From the NCBI GenBank assembly GCA_020226215.1, contig CM035233.1, positions 71,863,317-71,927,316 on the forward strand: a stretch of 64,000 nt of DNA, written 5' to 3'. Under the pieces are notes generated by a model. The model did no database searches, was not told where the DNA came from, and saw only the letters and a list, made by a program, of their open reading frames with translations. Below are positions 63,901 through 64,000 of this stretch, one piece after another. The stretch is from Sindora glabra. Taxonomy: Eukaryota; Streptophyta; Magnoliopsida; Fabales; Fabaceae. A program made the translations under genes and the position numbers. Numbering within the stretch: position 1 is the stretch's first letter; each line of letters begins with the position of its first letter.

Positions 63901-64000
63901 TAACATCATGCCAAAGAACATAAAACATGTTCAATGTTAACAAGTGTATTGTAATAACCTTAGAAATACAATCATTATACACGTTACTATTTAGGTAACT
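57911..64000. other. Right-hand flank of the MULE, no intact gene
   Basis: Besides the hairpins, this stretch has only short broken open frames. Less biased blocks at 58800-59170, 59650-60230, 60480-60660 and 62750-63240 may be remnants of a minus-strand gene of the same element. For example, the minus strand near 60600-60510 reads SIGLYITFEELLNVLIEKL after an acceptor-like TTCGCAG. No product is assigned. Confidence 0.4.
59933..60215. repeat. 132-bp imperfect tandem duplication
   Basis: ATAAAACTGTCAATATATTT onward at 59933 recurs from 60065 (ATAAAACTATCAATATATTT). Both copies contain CATGATTTAGTATCAAATTA and CAAATGTTGTTGAATACAAA. On the minus strand each copy carries an exon-like stretch (NNKIFVFNNIC) that ends at a GTAAGAT donor-like site. 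Confidence 0.8.

Larger units (their letters stand above)
56355..64000. repeat. Dispersed array of about 30 TTACTATTT/AAATAGTAA hairpins
   Basis: A short inverted repeat, arm ATGTTACTATTT or a close variant, a loop of about 5-13 bases often TGGTCTCC/TAATCTCC, then AAATAGTAACAT, recurs about 30 times. Clear examples are near 56361, 56401, 58551, 59336, 59437, 60418, 62286, 62385, 63381 and 63875. Several are perfect in both arms (for example near 56361 and 59437). At 61.98-62.5 kb the hairpins sit in a longer unit of roughly 110 bp (AAATAAATAAAT-AAGTCTCATTAATAATAAAAC-hairpin), repeated imperfectly. They begin inside the MULE relic and continue to the right edge, where the last one is cut. They are absent from the rest of the window as far as can be seen by eye. 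Function is unknown. Confidence 0.85.

Noticed and set aside
56355..64000. CRISPR-like array
   Set aside because: Spacing is irregular, repeats are variable hairpins and the genome is clearly a plant nuclear one.

Overview
The window is nuclear DNA of a flowering plant, most likely a eudicot. It is strongly A+T-rich, the genes are split by GT-AG introns with T-rich acceptors, and two of the three recognised proteins are plant-type: a plastid-type PII signal protein and a BOR1-type borate exporter. The species cannot be named from the sequence alone. Real coding sequence is confined to about 1-3.3 kb and 23.4-26.8 kb. Most of the rest is decayed transposable elements and low-complexity AT-rich DNA.

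Layout. (1) 1-1920, minus strand: the 5' five exons of a GLB1/PII gene, cut by the left edge. (2) 1921-2137: a short shared promoter with GGCCCA/TGGGCC elements. (3) 2138-3289, plus strand: a complete three-exon DUF952 gene. (4) 3.3-22.9 kb: gene-free and repeat-rich. It holds short tandem and direct repeats (4.1-5.0 kb), a long-TIR Mutator-like element with a 9-bp target-site duplication (7581-8825), a TIR element (13.60-14.44 kb) whose decayed sister lies inverted at 36.48-37.36 kb, and an ATT microsatellite. (5) 22.9-27.0 kb: a complete 12-exon BOR1-type gene with a TATA box and a leader full of upstream AUGs, including a minimal AUG-UAA. (6) 27-44 kb: gene-free, with a broken gag-like retroelement relic (33-35.2 kb), a 128-bp tandem duplication and several TIR-type repeats. 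(7) 44-45.06 kb: a nested inverted-repeat structure. (8) 45.18-50.4 kb: a degenerate Copia LTR retrotransposon whose 5' LTR is split by a small MITE with an exact 7-bp duplication. (9) 50.58-51.72 kb: a three-copy tandem repeat of about 370-400 bp. (10) 55.28-57.9 kb: a broken mudrA-type (MULE) transposase. (11) 56.3-64.0 kb: a field of roughly 30 short hairpins (TTACTATTT-loop-AAATAGTAA) that runs off the right edge.

The genes do not form one pathway. PII is a plastid nitrogen/carbon sensor, DUF952 has no known reaction, and BOR1 exports borate across the plasma membrane. The most interesting items are the hairpin field joined to the MULE, the likely boron-responsive leader of BOR1 together with its in-frame retainable intron and altered endocytosis tyrosine, and the compact PII/DUF952 bidirectional promoter.
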